Shown: positions 49,328 through 57,263 of the stretch, in pieces | Numbering within the stretch: position 1 is the first letter of the stretch | Layout of the letters: the number at the start of each line of letters is the position of its first letter | NCBI RefSeq assembly: GCF_035918095.1 | Contig: NZ_CP109137.1 | Span: 8,558,001-8,622,000 of the forward strand | Reading direction: 5' to 3' | DNA length: 64,000 nt | From: Streptomyces sp. NBC_01750 | Lineage (GTDB): Bacteria; Actinomycetota; Actinomycetes; Streptomycetales; Streptomycetaceae | Made by a program: the position numbers and the translations under genes | Notes under the pieces: model-generated | The model's database searches: none | Seen by the model: the letters and a program-made list of their open reading frames with translations, nothing else | What the model was told of the DNA's origin: nothing

Positions 49328-50739
49328 CGGGATTCCTTCGTGCTCGGCTTGGTGGTGAAGGGGCGGGTGCCGGTCAGTTCGTCATAGACCGACAGGGGGC
49401 GGCGGCCGACCTCGACCTGGGTGGCCGCGGCCCGGTTCAGTAAGGCCAACAGCGACCCAGTCTCCGGGCCGACACCGTCCGACCGCCGCGGTGCGGAGAC
49501 ATCGCCCGTGGTGACGCGGCGGCCCGCTCCGCTGGGCAGCCCTTCCCAGTGCTTCTCGTCGACAACTCGGGCCCCGCGGCCGAGAGCGCGGGGATGGGTG
49601 GCCAGAAGGGTTTCGCCAGTGTGGTCGGGTGTGGTGGCATGCAGCATGACCTGGGACTTTGTGGCCCGGACCTCGACCAGCTGGCGGGGACGGACCCTGC
49701 GGGCCGGCACCGAGTAGAGATTCGCGTCGAACGCGACCAGACAGTCCTTGCCGACATGGCGAAGATGCCGCTGAGTGACCACATATGGGCTTCGCGGAAG
49801 GGATCGAAGTGCCATGTGGTCGCGGACGGCGCGAAGGCCGATGACCTCGCGATGGGTGCCGTGGACCTTCGCTCGCCGCAGCGGAACCCAGGCGGTGAAG
49901 GCAGCGTTCAGCTCCTCGACCGAGGAGAAGGCCCTCCCTGCCAGGACGTGATCACGGACGATCAGGACCTGGCGCTCAACCCGGCCCTTTCCGGTGGGCC
50001 GGTAAGCGGCCAGCACGTCGGGGTCGAAGTCGTAGTGGCCGGCGAACGCGACCGCCTCCGGATGCAGCGGAACGGCCTCACCAGGGGCGACATGCCGGCG
50101 GACCACGGTCTTGGTCCGGTCGTAGACGATCGACATCGGGACACCGCCGAAGTGGGTAAACGCCTGACGGTGGCAGTCGAAGAACGTCGCCAGGTCCTGG
50201 CTGGTGGTGAAGCAGCAGAACGGATCTCGCGAGTACGACAGCGTCATGTGGAACGAGTAGACCTTCGGGATCCCGACATGAGCGAGGATCTTGCCCTCAT
50301 CCCCCCAGTCCACCTGGGCCTGAGCACCGGGCACCACTTCGAACCTGCGGTGCAGGCCGGCCAGCTCACCCGGGCTGATGCCCAGTTCCTCCGCGACCCT
50401 CGGCCTGGCCTCCTGCAAATACATCTTCACGCGCTGGTAGTTGCCGGTGAATCCGTACTCCGCCACCAGCCGCTCGTGGATCACGGCCCCCTTGAGCAGG
50501 ATCTCGGCCCGCAGCATCGCGTCGATCAGCGGGGCGACCTCGTCCACAACCCGCTGACGCGGGAGACCGCTCGCCGCCCTCTTCGGCGGTGCAACCGGAA
50601 CCTCGCCCGACAGGTACTTGGTGACCGTGCGACGGTTCAGCCCGGTCTCCTTCGCGATCTCCCGCAGGCTCATCGCACCGGACTCGTACAGACCGCGAAA
50701 CCGCCTGAGTTCCAGCCACCGATGCGGGTCCAACACCAC
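49324..50739 (-). CDS. istA: IstA transposase of IS21
   Basis: 471 residues from GTG 50739, chosen for GGGGG six bases upstream; the frame stays open to 50802. HTH: RRFRGLYESGAMSLREIAKE, TGLNRRTVTKYLSGEV. DDE catalytic core: GAQAQVDWGDEGKILAHVGI (Asp), VPMSIVYDRTKTVVRRHVAP (Asp), GKGRVERQVLIVRDHVLAG (Glu). C-terminal beta-barrel LVAFDANLYSVPARRVRPRQ. Complete and probably functional, but its partner istB is truncated. Confidence 0.9.
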   Translation of the reverse strand: MVLDPHRWLELRRFRGLYESGAMSLREIAKETGLNRRTVTKYLSGEVPVAPPKRAASGLPRQRVVDEVAPLIDAMLRAEILLKGAVIHERLVAEYGFTGNYQRVKMYLQEARPRVAEELGISPGELAGLHRRFEVVPGAQAQVDWGDEGKILAHVGIPKVYSFHMTLSYSRDPFCCFTTSQDLATFFDCHRQAFTHFGGVPMSIVYDRTKTVVRRHVAPGEAVPLHPEAVAFAGHYDFDPDVLAAYRPTGKGRVERQVLIVRDHVLAGRAFSSVEELNAAFTAWVPLRRAKVHGTHREVIGLRAVRDHMALRSLPRSPYVVTQRHLRHVGKDCLVAFDANLYSVPARRVRPRQLVEVRATKSQVMLHATTPDHTGETLLATHPRALGRGARVVDEKHWEGLPSGAGRRVTTGDVSAPRRSDGVGPETGSLLALLNRAAATQVEVGRRPLSVYDELTGTRPFTTKPSTKESR

Positions 50740-50890
50740 TGCCAGCCCCCTTCCACCGACCCGAACGGACGACAGAAGACTCCCGGTCTCGACCCCCTCC
50801 ACGCATCAACAACGGTGCATTCTCATCCGTACGTGGTGGTGCGCGTTCACTTGTACGCCGACACCAGGTGACTCGGACGCACCAGACCCG

Positions 50891-51195
50891 GGAGGTATGC
50901 GAAATGCAGATCGCCGCAACGGCGCCGTGTGTCCTGCGCGAGCAGCCTGACTCGCTCACGCTGTAGTCACTGGAGAGCCGGATGATCGGGAAACCATCAC
51001 GTCTGGTTCGGCGGGAGGCCGCGCGGAAAAGGGTCTGCCAGGGCAGACACCTCGCCGCGCGGCCGACCCATCGTCCTGGCTGACCGGCTACCGCAGACTC
51101 AACCACGCTACGAGCGGCACCCGGGGAACTACCTGGCCTTTCTCGGGCTCGCAGCCGCCCTCTGCTGCTACAAACGCTTCCGCAACCTCACCATG
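50891..51195 (+). repeat. Direct repeat copy 2 (IS605 right end plus IS5 transposase tail)
   Basis: 305 bp nearly identical to 38930-39231. Here the IS605 part is only the tnpB 3' end (GGMRNADRRNGAVCPARAA) because the IS21 element removed the rest. The IS5 tail continues to ATG TAG and the terminal repeat of the outer IS5 element, so this is the original context of the IS605/IS5 junction. Confidence 0.9.
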
Positions 51196-51210
51196 TAGGA
51201 CACGGTCTTA

Positions 51211-52879
51211 GCCTCGATCCACCGATGTGGGCTGAGGGTGATCTTCTGGCTGAGGTCGGGGGACGGCCGTTGGATTGGGCACCTTGTAGCTGCTGGTCTG
51301 CCCAGCGTTTCCACGTGTTCGGTTCCGGTTGGGCCCTTGCGGGCGGGGTGGGCAGGGACGTTCGTGTCAGCCGGCTGGGCCGTGGACGGTGTCGAAGAGG
51401 TGTGTCCAGGCGTGCTGCCAGGGCCAGTTGTTCGGTAGGTGCAGGGTGACGCGCCGTGCGGAGCGGGCGGTCCGGGCGGGAACGTGGATCAGGTGGGCGC
51501 GGAGGGTGGCGGTGGTGGCCTTGGCGTGGAAGGCGGAGGTCAGAGCACCGGTGGCCCGCAGCAGGTTGTAGGTCATCGCCCACAGGGTCAGCCAGGCGGA
51601 GTTGGCGTGGAAGTGTCCGGACGGCAGGTGGGCCAGAGCTGCGGCTTTGCTGTCGGCGATGACCTGCTCGACGACGGCGTGGTGACGGTGTTCCCGTTCT
51701 GACTGGAGGGTCGGGGCGGGGTTGTCGGTGAAGAACGGGTGGTAGCGCCAGAGGGGGAACAGCTCGCCCTGTTCACCCACGACGGCGGGTTCGGCCAGGT
51801 CCCGGACCCGGCGCACGATCAGCCGGGCCGTGACCCGCTCGCTCTTCTTGCGGCCGGTGAAGGCGGTGTAGGCGGGTATCTCGGCGACTTCGGCGCCGGA
51901 GATGAGCTCGCCGGTGTCGGGGTCGGGCACCGCGGTGGGATAGGTGATCTGCTGCCATGCCTCGTCCGGAATGCCGAGGACGGCCCGCTTGATGGAGGGG
52001 TTCATGCCGCAGGTGATGGAGAAGCGGGCCCCGGTCCGGCGGCAGGCGGCGATTACACCGGCGTTGTAGAACTGTGAATCTGCCCGCAGGATCCGCAGGC
52101 CGGTGCAGCCGACCTCGACGGCGGTGGCCAGCGCCTCACTGACCAGTTTCGGGGCGCCGCGTGAGTCGGCTGCCTTCCCGCGGCGCATCCGCACGGTGGC
52201 GATCACCGGCCGCGAGGCGGGGGTGCAGATCGTGGCCAGCAGCGGGTGCAGGGTGCGGACGCCCTTGAACCGGCCGTACTCGGCGCCCTGCTTGGTCCGG
52301 CCGTAGACCCGTTTGTGGGTGGAGTCGACATCGATGAACGCCTTCTCGCCTGCGCCGGGCAGCAGCGGCGTGTGCGAGGCCAAAGCGGCCAGGAACCTGC
52401 GGTGCACCGCGTGGAGCTGGAGTGCGTGACCGTGGGTGAACGCGCGCAGGAAGCTGCCCAGCGTGGAGGGCGCACGGACGCCTGCGAACAACACGGGCAT
52501 CGCGCCGTGGCGCAGGACGTGAAGGTCGTCGATGCTGTCCGCACCGGCGGCCATCCCGGCCACGATGCTGGTGACCTTGGCATCCGGCCCGGCACCCGCG
52601 CCGTTCTTCGCTCCGGTCAGCTTCACCTTCTCCGCCACCAGACGGGCCAGCCCGCACCGCTCGGCCAGCTGCATCACCGGGACCAGCCCGGCATGCGCGA
52701 TCAGATTCGGGTCGTCGAACGCAGCGGAGACCGCCGCCGGAGTATGGGAAACTTTCATCTACGAGGTGCCTTGCTGATTGTGCGTGCTGGAAGCGTCAGA
52801 ACTCCCATCATCGCAGGTCAGCAGGCACCTCTTCTTGATTCCTTATCCACAGGAGGCGGGTCACTCGGTGGATCGAGGC
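51211..52879 (-). mobile_element. IS1380-family element
   Basis: 15-bp inverted repeats GCCTCGATCCACCGA at 51211-51225 and its exact complement at 52865-52879, flanked by TTA on both sides (51208-51210, 52880-52882). The left TTA is also the right target duplication of the IS5 nest, so the elements sit back to back. One intact transposase. Confidence 0.9.
51367..52758 (-). CDS. IS1380 transposase
   Basis: 463 residues, near the usual length, uninterrupted. ATG at 52758 (MKVSHTPAAVSAAFDDPNLI). DDE features: EKAFIDVDSTHKRVYGRTKQ (first Asp), LRILRADSQFYNAGVIAACR (second Asp), HAVVEQVIADSKAAALAHLP (Glu), and C-terminal FHANSAWLTLWAMTYNLLRA. Looks functional; the youngest-looking element of the region. 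Confidence 0.93.
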   Translation of the reverse strand: MKVSHTPAAVSAAFDDPNLIAHAGLVPVMQLAERCGLARLVAEKVKLTGAKNGAGAGPDAKVTSIVAGMAAGADSIDDLHVLRHGAMPVLFAGVRAPSTLGSFLRAFTHGHALQLHAVHRRFLAALASHTPLLPGAGEKAFIDVDSTHKRVYGRTKQGAEYGRFKGVRTLHPLLATICTPASRPVIATVRMRRGKAADSRGAPKLVSEALATAVEVGCTGLRILRADSQFYNAGVIAACRRTGARFSITCGMNPSIKRAVLGIPDEAWQQITYPTAVPDPDTGELISGAEVAEIPAYTAFTGRKKSERVTARLIVRRVRDLAEPAVVGEQGELFPLWRYHPFFTDNPAPTLQSEREHRHHAVVEQVIADSKAAALAHLPSGHFHANSAWLTLWAMTYNLLRATGALTSAFHAKATTATLRAHLIHVPARTARSARRVTLHLPNNWPWQHAWTHLFDTVHGPAG

Positions 52880-52968
52880 TTAGGCCAGGGAGCACGTCAA
52901 GGCACGGTTCCGTACCGCCGGTGCTGCCAAGGGACCCGGCCGGCGCGGGCGGAGCCCATGAACGGCGC

Positions 52969-52997
52969 CGCGCCGCCCGGGGCTTCCGGGCGGCGCG
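52969..52997 (-). terminator. Terminator downstream of P450
   Basis: Perfect 12-bp stem CGCGCCGCCCGG/CCGGGCGGCGCG with GGCTT loop, 35 bp beyond the P450 stop. Confidence 0.8.
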
Positions 52998-53031
52998 GGG
53001 GTATGAGCTCTGCCCTGGGAGGTGAGGGCGT

Positions 53032-54261
53032 TCAGACGGCGGGCTTCAGACGCACGGGCAGGTGCTGGTGCCCGTTGGTGATCAGCGAGGCTACGCGCGG
53101 GAGTTGGTCGGAGGGGACGGCGAGTTCGGCGTGGGGGAAGCGATCGAAAAAGGCCCGTATGGCGATGGCTCCCTCAAGGCGGGCCAGGGGAGCGCCGAGG
53201 CAGAAGTGGGCGCCGTAACCGAAGGCGAGGTGCTCCGGGCCCGGGGCGGTGCGGGTGACGTCGAAGCTCTCGGCGCTGTCTCCGTGCCAGTCGGGATGTC
53301 GGTTGGCCGCGGCGTAGGAGGCGAGGATTGCCTCGCCCTCGGCGATTACTTGACCGTCGGGCAGCGGAATGTCACGGACGGCGAAGCGCATCGGCAGATG
53401 CTTGACGGCGGGCTCCAGGCGCAGAGTTTCCTCCACAACGTCCCCCCATGTCGCCCGGCCTGAGCGGACGTTGTGGAGCTGTTCGGGGTGGGTCAGGAGC
53501 GCGGTGATGCCCTGGTCGATCAGGTTGACGGTGGTCTCGTAGCCCGCACTGATCATCAGCAGCAGAGTGTCGCGCAGCTCGTTCTCGGACAGCGCAGACC
53601 CGTCGCCGTCCTCGTCCCGCGCGGCGATGAGCAGGGACGTCATGTCGTCGCCGGGCTCCGCCCGCCTGGTGGCGATGAGGTCGTCGAGCACCGCGTAGAG
53701 GGCGACAGTATTGGCGGCGGCCTGCTCCGGGGTGAGGGTGGTGGCGAAGACGCCGTCGACGACCGCGCGAAAGCCCTCGCGCCGGCCGGCGGGCAGACCC
53801 ATGAGGTGGCCGATGACCTGGATCGGCAGCGGGTAGGCGAAGTGCTCACGTAGGTCGGCCTGTTCGCCGGGCTCGGTTTTCTCCAGGTCGTCGAGCAGCT
53901 CGGCGACGATGTTCTCAACGCGATCCTTGAGCGCGTCGACGCGCCGGGCGCTGAAGGCGGGGGCAACCATCCGGCGCAGCCTGCGGTGATCCTGGCCGTA
54001 GGCGGTGAACATGTTCTCGACCGCTACCCACAAGGCGAGTGGCCACGTCTGTATGGCGTCGTTGAACTGCGGCCAATGCCGGCGGGCGTCCTTGGAAACG
54101 TCCGAGCTGGTCAGCAGCCTCTTCAGCAAGTCGGGATCCGTGACGGACCAGGCGGTTACGCCGAGAACGTCGACGCGGGTCGCGGGTCCCTTGGCGCGCA
54201 GCGTGCGGTGTTCGGCGTCCGGGTCTGCACCGGCGGGGTCAAGGACGAAAGGCTGGGGCAT
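53032..54261 (-). CDS. Cytochrome P450
   Basis: 409 residues, bacterial class I P450 (CYP105/107-like size). ATG at 54261, GGAG seven bases upstream. I-helix LLMISAGYETTVNLIDQGIT (Glu instead of the common Asp next to the two Thr), ExxR in VVEETLRLEPAVKHLPMRFA, heme loop LAFGYGAHFCLGAPLARLEG with Cys354. Such enzymes hydroxylate natural products or xenobiotics with ferredoxin partners; no ferredoxin gene is adjacent. Upstream lies decayed DNA, so it stands alone. Substrate unknown. Confidence 0.92.
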   Translation of the reverse strand: MPQPFVLDPAGADPDAEHRTLRAKGPATRVDVLGVTAWSVTDPDLLKRLLTSSDVSKDARRHWPQFNDAIQTWPLALWVAVENMFTAYGQDHRRLRRMVAPAFSARRVDALKDRVENIVAELLDDLEKTEPGEQADLREHFAYPLPIQVIGHLMGLPAGRREGFRAVVDGVFATTLTPEQAAANTVALYAVLDDLIATRRAEPGDDMTSLLIAARDEDGDGSALSENELRDTLLLMISAGYETTVNLIDQGITALLTHPEQLHNVRSGRATWGDVVEETLRLEPAVKHLPMRFAVRDIPLPDGQVIAEGEAILASYAAANRHPDWHGDSAESFDVTRTAPGPEHLAFGYGAHFCLGAPLARLEGAIAIRAFFDRFPHAELAVPSDQLPRVASLITNGHQHLPVRLKPAV

Positions 54262-54276
54262 GGTGGGATCTCCGAT

Positions 54277-54480
54277 TCAGGACAGGGGAACGGGGGTGGC
54301 GGGCGGGAAGGTCACGGGGAGTGCCGCCAGGCCAGTTCGAGGGTGGGAACGGCTGGGTCCGTCTCGGGCAGGGCATCCAGGAGGCGGCTCGTGGCCGTCC
54401 GGGCGATCAGGTACGCGTGGGAGCGGGCGGGGCAGCCCTGACGCCGGGGGCTGGAAAGAGGGCGAGCGCGAGGTGCGCCT
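54277..54480 (-). pseudogene. C-terminal remnant of a second P450
   Basis: In one frame QGCPARSHAYLIARTATSRL then LLDALPETDPAVPTLELAWR (heme Cys and L-helix onward), in another RTGLAALPVTFPPATPVPLS, the usual P450 end. Frame break and loss of everything before the Cys. Lies just upstream of the intact P450, so it may derive from a former tandem gene. Confidence 0.5.
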
Positions 54481-54599
54481 GTCGATCACCAGGGTCATCG
54501 GGGCAATCGTCCCTCAGCCCACACGAGTTGGCGAGACCGCAAAGTCCTCGGGGTACCGGAAGGTCGGCCGGCACCGGGCCCTTCCCCGGCGAACTTGCC

Positions 54600-54795
54600 T
54601 CTGCACGGCGTCGGGGGTGACGGGCGTGAAGAAGTTGATCAAGTTGCCGTCGGTGTCCCGGACGAGGAGGGAGCGGTTGCCCCACGGCATCGTCGTCGGC
54701 TTCTGGACGAACTCGCAGCCGAGGGGAGTCAGACGCTGGAATTCCGCGTCGACGCCGGCGACTCGGAATTCGGTAATCACCGTGCGGTTTGCGGC
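54600..54795 (-). pseudogene. VOC (glyoxalase-like) fragment
   Basis: Reads TVITEFRVAGVDAEFQRLTP, LGCEFVQKPTTMPWGNRSLL and RDTDGNLINFFTPVTPDAVQ, the C-terminal half of a vicinal-oxygen-chelate protein with its metal-binding Glu region. The N-terminal half is absent. Confidence 0.65.
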
Positions 54796-54824
54796 CGGTC
54801 GGTGCACGCCATCAGCGGCCGATG

Positions 54825-55250
54825 GCGATCAACCGCACCGACCGAAAGGGCCGCAGCAGCGACCGCGTCGTCCTGCCCTACGGTCTCGTGGCGCATTCCG
54901 GACGGTCGTACCTGACCGGTGCGACCCGGCCGGCGGGGAGATACGCACCTTCCGGCTGGACCGGATCGGCGCCACGACCGTGCAATCCGGCTCGTTCGTT
55001 GATCCCGGCCACGGCAACACCCGACGACGTCAACCGGGCCGACACAGGCGGGACCCGCGCCGACGGCTCGAGCGGCCCCGCGGCAGCCGACGAACGCACC
55101 GGATGGGTCCACGTCCGGATTCGAGCCGAACGGCTGGACTCGATTCCCCCCGTACTCGCCGCTCTGGACCGCCCGTTCGTCATCGACCACCCCGCCGCCC
55201 CGCACGATCTCGTGCGCGCGCCGGCGGCCGCCTCGATGAGCATGCCGTTG
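54825..55250 (+). pseudogene. WYL-domain regulator remnant
   Basis: Plus strand: VVLPYGLVAHSGRSYLTGAT, then one frame over GGEIRTFRLDRIGATTV, then back to the first frame ERTGWVHVRIRAERLDSIPP and VLAALDRPFVIDHP. This is the C-terminal half of a DeoR-like/WYL transcription factor with two frame changes. The HTH part is absent. Its remains next to the VOC fragment suggest a former regulator-VOC gene pair, common in actinomycetes. Confidence 0.6.
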
Positions 55251-55325
55251 TCGACGGACTTGCCCGCCCGATCACGTGACTGTCTGGCTTTCGGTTCGCT
55301 TCGGCATTCCGGCACGGGGCGGGGT

Positions 55326-55400
55326 GACTTGACGGACGCGGAGTGGGAACGGCCGTGGCCGTTACTGCCGGTCAGCAACAACCGTTGCGGCCGGTGGCGG
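55326..55400 (+). pseudogene. IS5-type transposase N-terminal fragment
   Basis: GDLTDAEWERPWPLLPVSNN then RCGRWRDH, the start of an IS5-family transposase, ended inside the 3' part of the aminopeptidase gene. Overlap with that gene's last codons suggests the aminopeptidase C-terminus was reshaped by the insertion. Confidence 0.5.
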
Positions 55401-57026
55401 GACCACCAAGGAGGCGACGTCGGCCATCGCGCCCCCGCCGGTGGCTACGCCGCCCTGTGGCTTGGGTGCTGCGAAGGGAGGCGTGTCCTGTTGGCACGTT
55501 GCTCCGGCGGGCGGGAGGGTGCCGTCGATCAAGTAGCGGCTCTCGTAAGCTTTGACGCAACTACTGGGGTTGATCAGTTCGGTGTGCCCGTACCCGTTGT
55601 TGGTGAGCAGGCGGGCGTTGGCCAGTTGTTTGGCCATGGCCTGTGCGCCCGAGTAGGGAGTGGCGGGGTCGTAGGTGGTACCGACCACCAGGACGGGGTG
55701 CGCCGTCGCCTTGTTCCACGGGCCGCGGTAGATGTTGGCCGCTGTGGCCGGCCAGTCGGCACATCCCTCGGCGGCCCAGGTCCAGAAGCGTCCGGCGTCG
55801 CCCGCACGGGTGGCGCTGACCTCCTCCATGGCGTGATAGGCAGCGGGGTCACGCGGATTGGGGCTGTCGCTGCAGAACACCGCACCGGCCTGTTCATCGC
55901 CCAGGTAAGGATTTGGATTCGGGACCGGTGGCGCGGGCGGAAGAGCGGACGGCTCCGGAACGCGGCCCTGCCACAGGTTCTGCAGCCTGCCGGCGAGGCC
56001 CGTCCATCCGGGGTGGACAACGTAGAGGCTGTTCACGGCGTCAGCGACCGTACGGCTATAGGTCCATGCGCCCACGGGATGCTCCCTCAGCCGCCGCATC
56101 AACTGGTCGAACTTGTCCCGGGTCGCTTTGGGGCTGCCGGCGGAGAAGGCGCAGCGGGCGGTGGTGGTGGACCCGCAGAGGGCGAGGAACTTGTCCAGGA
56201 CTGCTGCCGCGCCGCGGTCCGCGCCCATGCGCAGGAATGTCGTGAGCGGGGGGTCGGAGGCGTGGGTCCAGGCCTGCGGGTCGACGTTGCTGTCAAAAAC
56301 CATGGCGCGGACCTTGCCGGGGTAGAGGTTGGCGTAGGTGGCGCCCAGGAACGTGCCGTAGGAGATCCCGAGGTAGGTGAGTTGTGGGTCGCCCACCGCC
56401 TGGCGGAGCTGGTCGAGGTCGCGTGCGGTGTCGGCGGTCGACACATGGCGCAGGAGCTCGGGGTCACGCTGCTGACAGCGCCGGGCGAGGTCCTTGTACG
56501 CGGCGATAAAGGCCGTCCGCTGCTGTTCGCCCACCGGGAAGCCTGCCGCTTTGCTCGCATTCCACGCGTCGGCTTCCTTGCGACTGCCGAAGCAGTTCAC
56601 CGCGGTGCTGTTGCCGACTCCGCGGGGGTCCCAGCTGACGATGTCGAACCGCTCCCGTACCTGCTGCGGGAAGGACTCGTAATTCTGTGGCATCTGCACC
56701 GTCCCGGGCCCGCCGGGGCCGCCGGGGTTGAAGAACAGGGTGCCGATGCGTCGGCCGGGGCCGGTTGCCTTGTGCCTTATGACTGCCAGCTCGATGGTGC
56801 GAAGGCCGGGGTTGAGGTAGTCCAGCGGTACCTTCGCGGTCGCGCAGTCGAACGGGCTGCCCTGGACGCAGGGTTTCCAGTCCAGCTGTGGGGCAGGCAC
56901 CGAAGGTGACGGCCCGCCACCGGCCGGAGAGAGATCCGGCACCGCGAATATCGTCGAGCAGATCACCGCCGCGGCCAGGGCCGCCGCATAATGCCGGTGA
57001 CCCGCTATGGAACGGGGTATGTGCAT
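55362..57026 (-). CDS. Secreted tripeptidyl aminopeptidase-type alpha/beta hydrolase
   Basis: 554 residues. ATG at 57026, Sec signal (HYAAALAAAVICSTIFAVPD). Alpha/beta-hydrolase core: TLFFNPGGPGGPGTVQMPQN (oxyanion loop), FDIVSWDPRGVGNSTAVNCF, nucleophile LTYLGISYGTFLGATYANLY, then a TAP-like C-terminal domain with acid Asp in VVGTTYDPATPYSGAQAMAK and His in LTNNGYGHTELINPSSC. Matches the SlpD/SlpE-Tap family of Streptomyces mycelium-associated peptidases, which remove tripeptides or dipeptides from extracellular proteins. The last 40 residues are Ala/Pro-rich and end inside an IS5 remnant. Confidence 0.9.
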   Translation of the reverse strand: MHIPRSIAGHRHYAAALAAAVICSTIFAVPDLSPAGGGPSPSVPAPQLDWKPCVQGSPFDCATAKVPLDYLNPGLRTIELAVIRHKATGPGRRIGTLFFNPGGPGGPGTVQMPQNYESFPQQVRERFDIVSWDPRGVGNSTAVNCFGSRKEADAWNASKAAGFPVGEQQRTAFIAAYKDLARRCQQRDPELLRHVSTADTARDLDQLRQAVGDPQLTYLGISYGTFLGATYANLYPGKVRAMVFDSNVDPQAWTHASDPPLTTFLRMGADRGAAAVLDKFLALCGSTTTARCAFSAGSPKATRDKFDQLMRRLREHPVGAWTYSRTVADAVNSLYVVHPGWTGLAGRLQNLWQGRVPEPSALPPAPPVPNPNPYLGDEQAGAVFCSDSPNPRDPAAYHAMEEVSATRAGDAGRFWTWAAEGCADWPATAANIYRGPWNKATAHPVLVVGTTYDPATPYSGAQAMAKQLANARLLTNNGYGHTELINPSSCVKAYESRYLIDGTLPPAGATCQQDTPPFAAPKPQGGVATGGGAMADVASLVVPPPAATVVADRQ

Positions 57027-57263
57027 ACCCGTCCTTCCTCCTTCGTGGCTGAGCGCCCGATGCCACCATGTCCTGGACGTCGGTGCGCACCAGTGTCAAC
57101 AACACGACGGTCCGACAAGGCGCGCAATCCAATCGCGGCCGAATGGCCGAGCTCCTCGAGGGCGTGCACATCGCTGGCGGAAACCGGCATCGGGCGGATG
57201 TTGCCCTGCGGGACAGCGCGCCGACTTGTGCCGGTGCTGTTGCAGTGAGGGGGCCCTCGTAGG
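57027..57263. promoter_or_regulatory. Divergent promoter region of aminopeptidase and MFS genes
   Basis: 237 bp between divergent genes. No gene supported. No promoter boxes could be assigned with confidence. Confidence 0.35.

Larger units (their letters stand above)
48635..50886 (-). mobile_element. IS21-family element, truncated at the istB end
   Basis: Contains istA and istB with coupled ATGA overlap. The istB end has lost its terminal codons and the left terminus. The right terminus near 50886 (TGGTGCGTCCGAGTCACC on the minus strand, with a related motif further in) looks complete. Confidence 0.75.
44498..51207. mobile_element. IS5-family element expanded to 6.7 kb by nested insertions
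   Basis: Terminal inverted repeats GACCGTGTCCTAC (44498-44510) and its exact complement (51195-51207), flanked by TTA on both sides (44495-44497 and 51208-51210), a 3-bp target duplication typical of IS5 relatives. Inside, pieces of one IS5 transposase are found at 44530-44880, 48511-48634 and 51070-51197, separated by IS110, IS630, a second IS110, IS21 and an IS605 right end. Confidence 0.85.

Noticed and set aside
37304..52880. CRISPR array or integron among the repeats
   Set aside because: Repeats found are IS ends, a 302-bp duplication and coding blades; no short regularly spaced direct repeats.
54789..56909. 706-codon plus-strand frame over the aminopeptidase
   Set aside because: Only its first 160 codons have meaning (WYL remnant); the rest is antisense of a hydrolase with a full catalytic triad.
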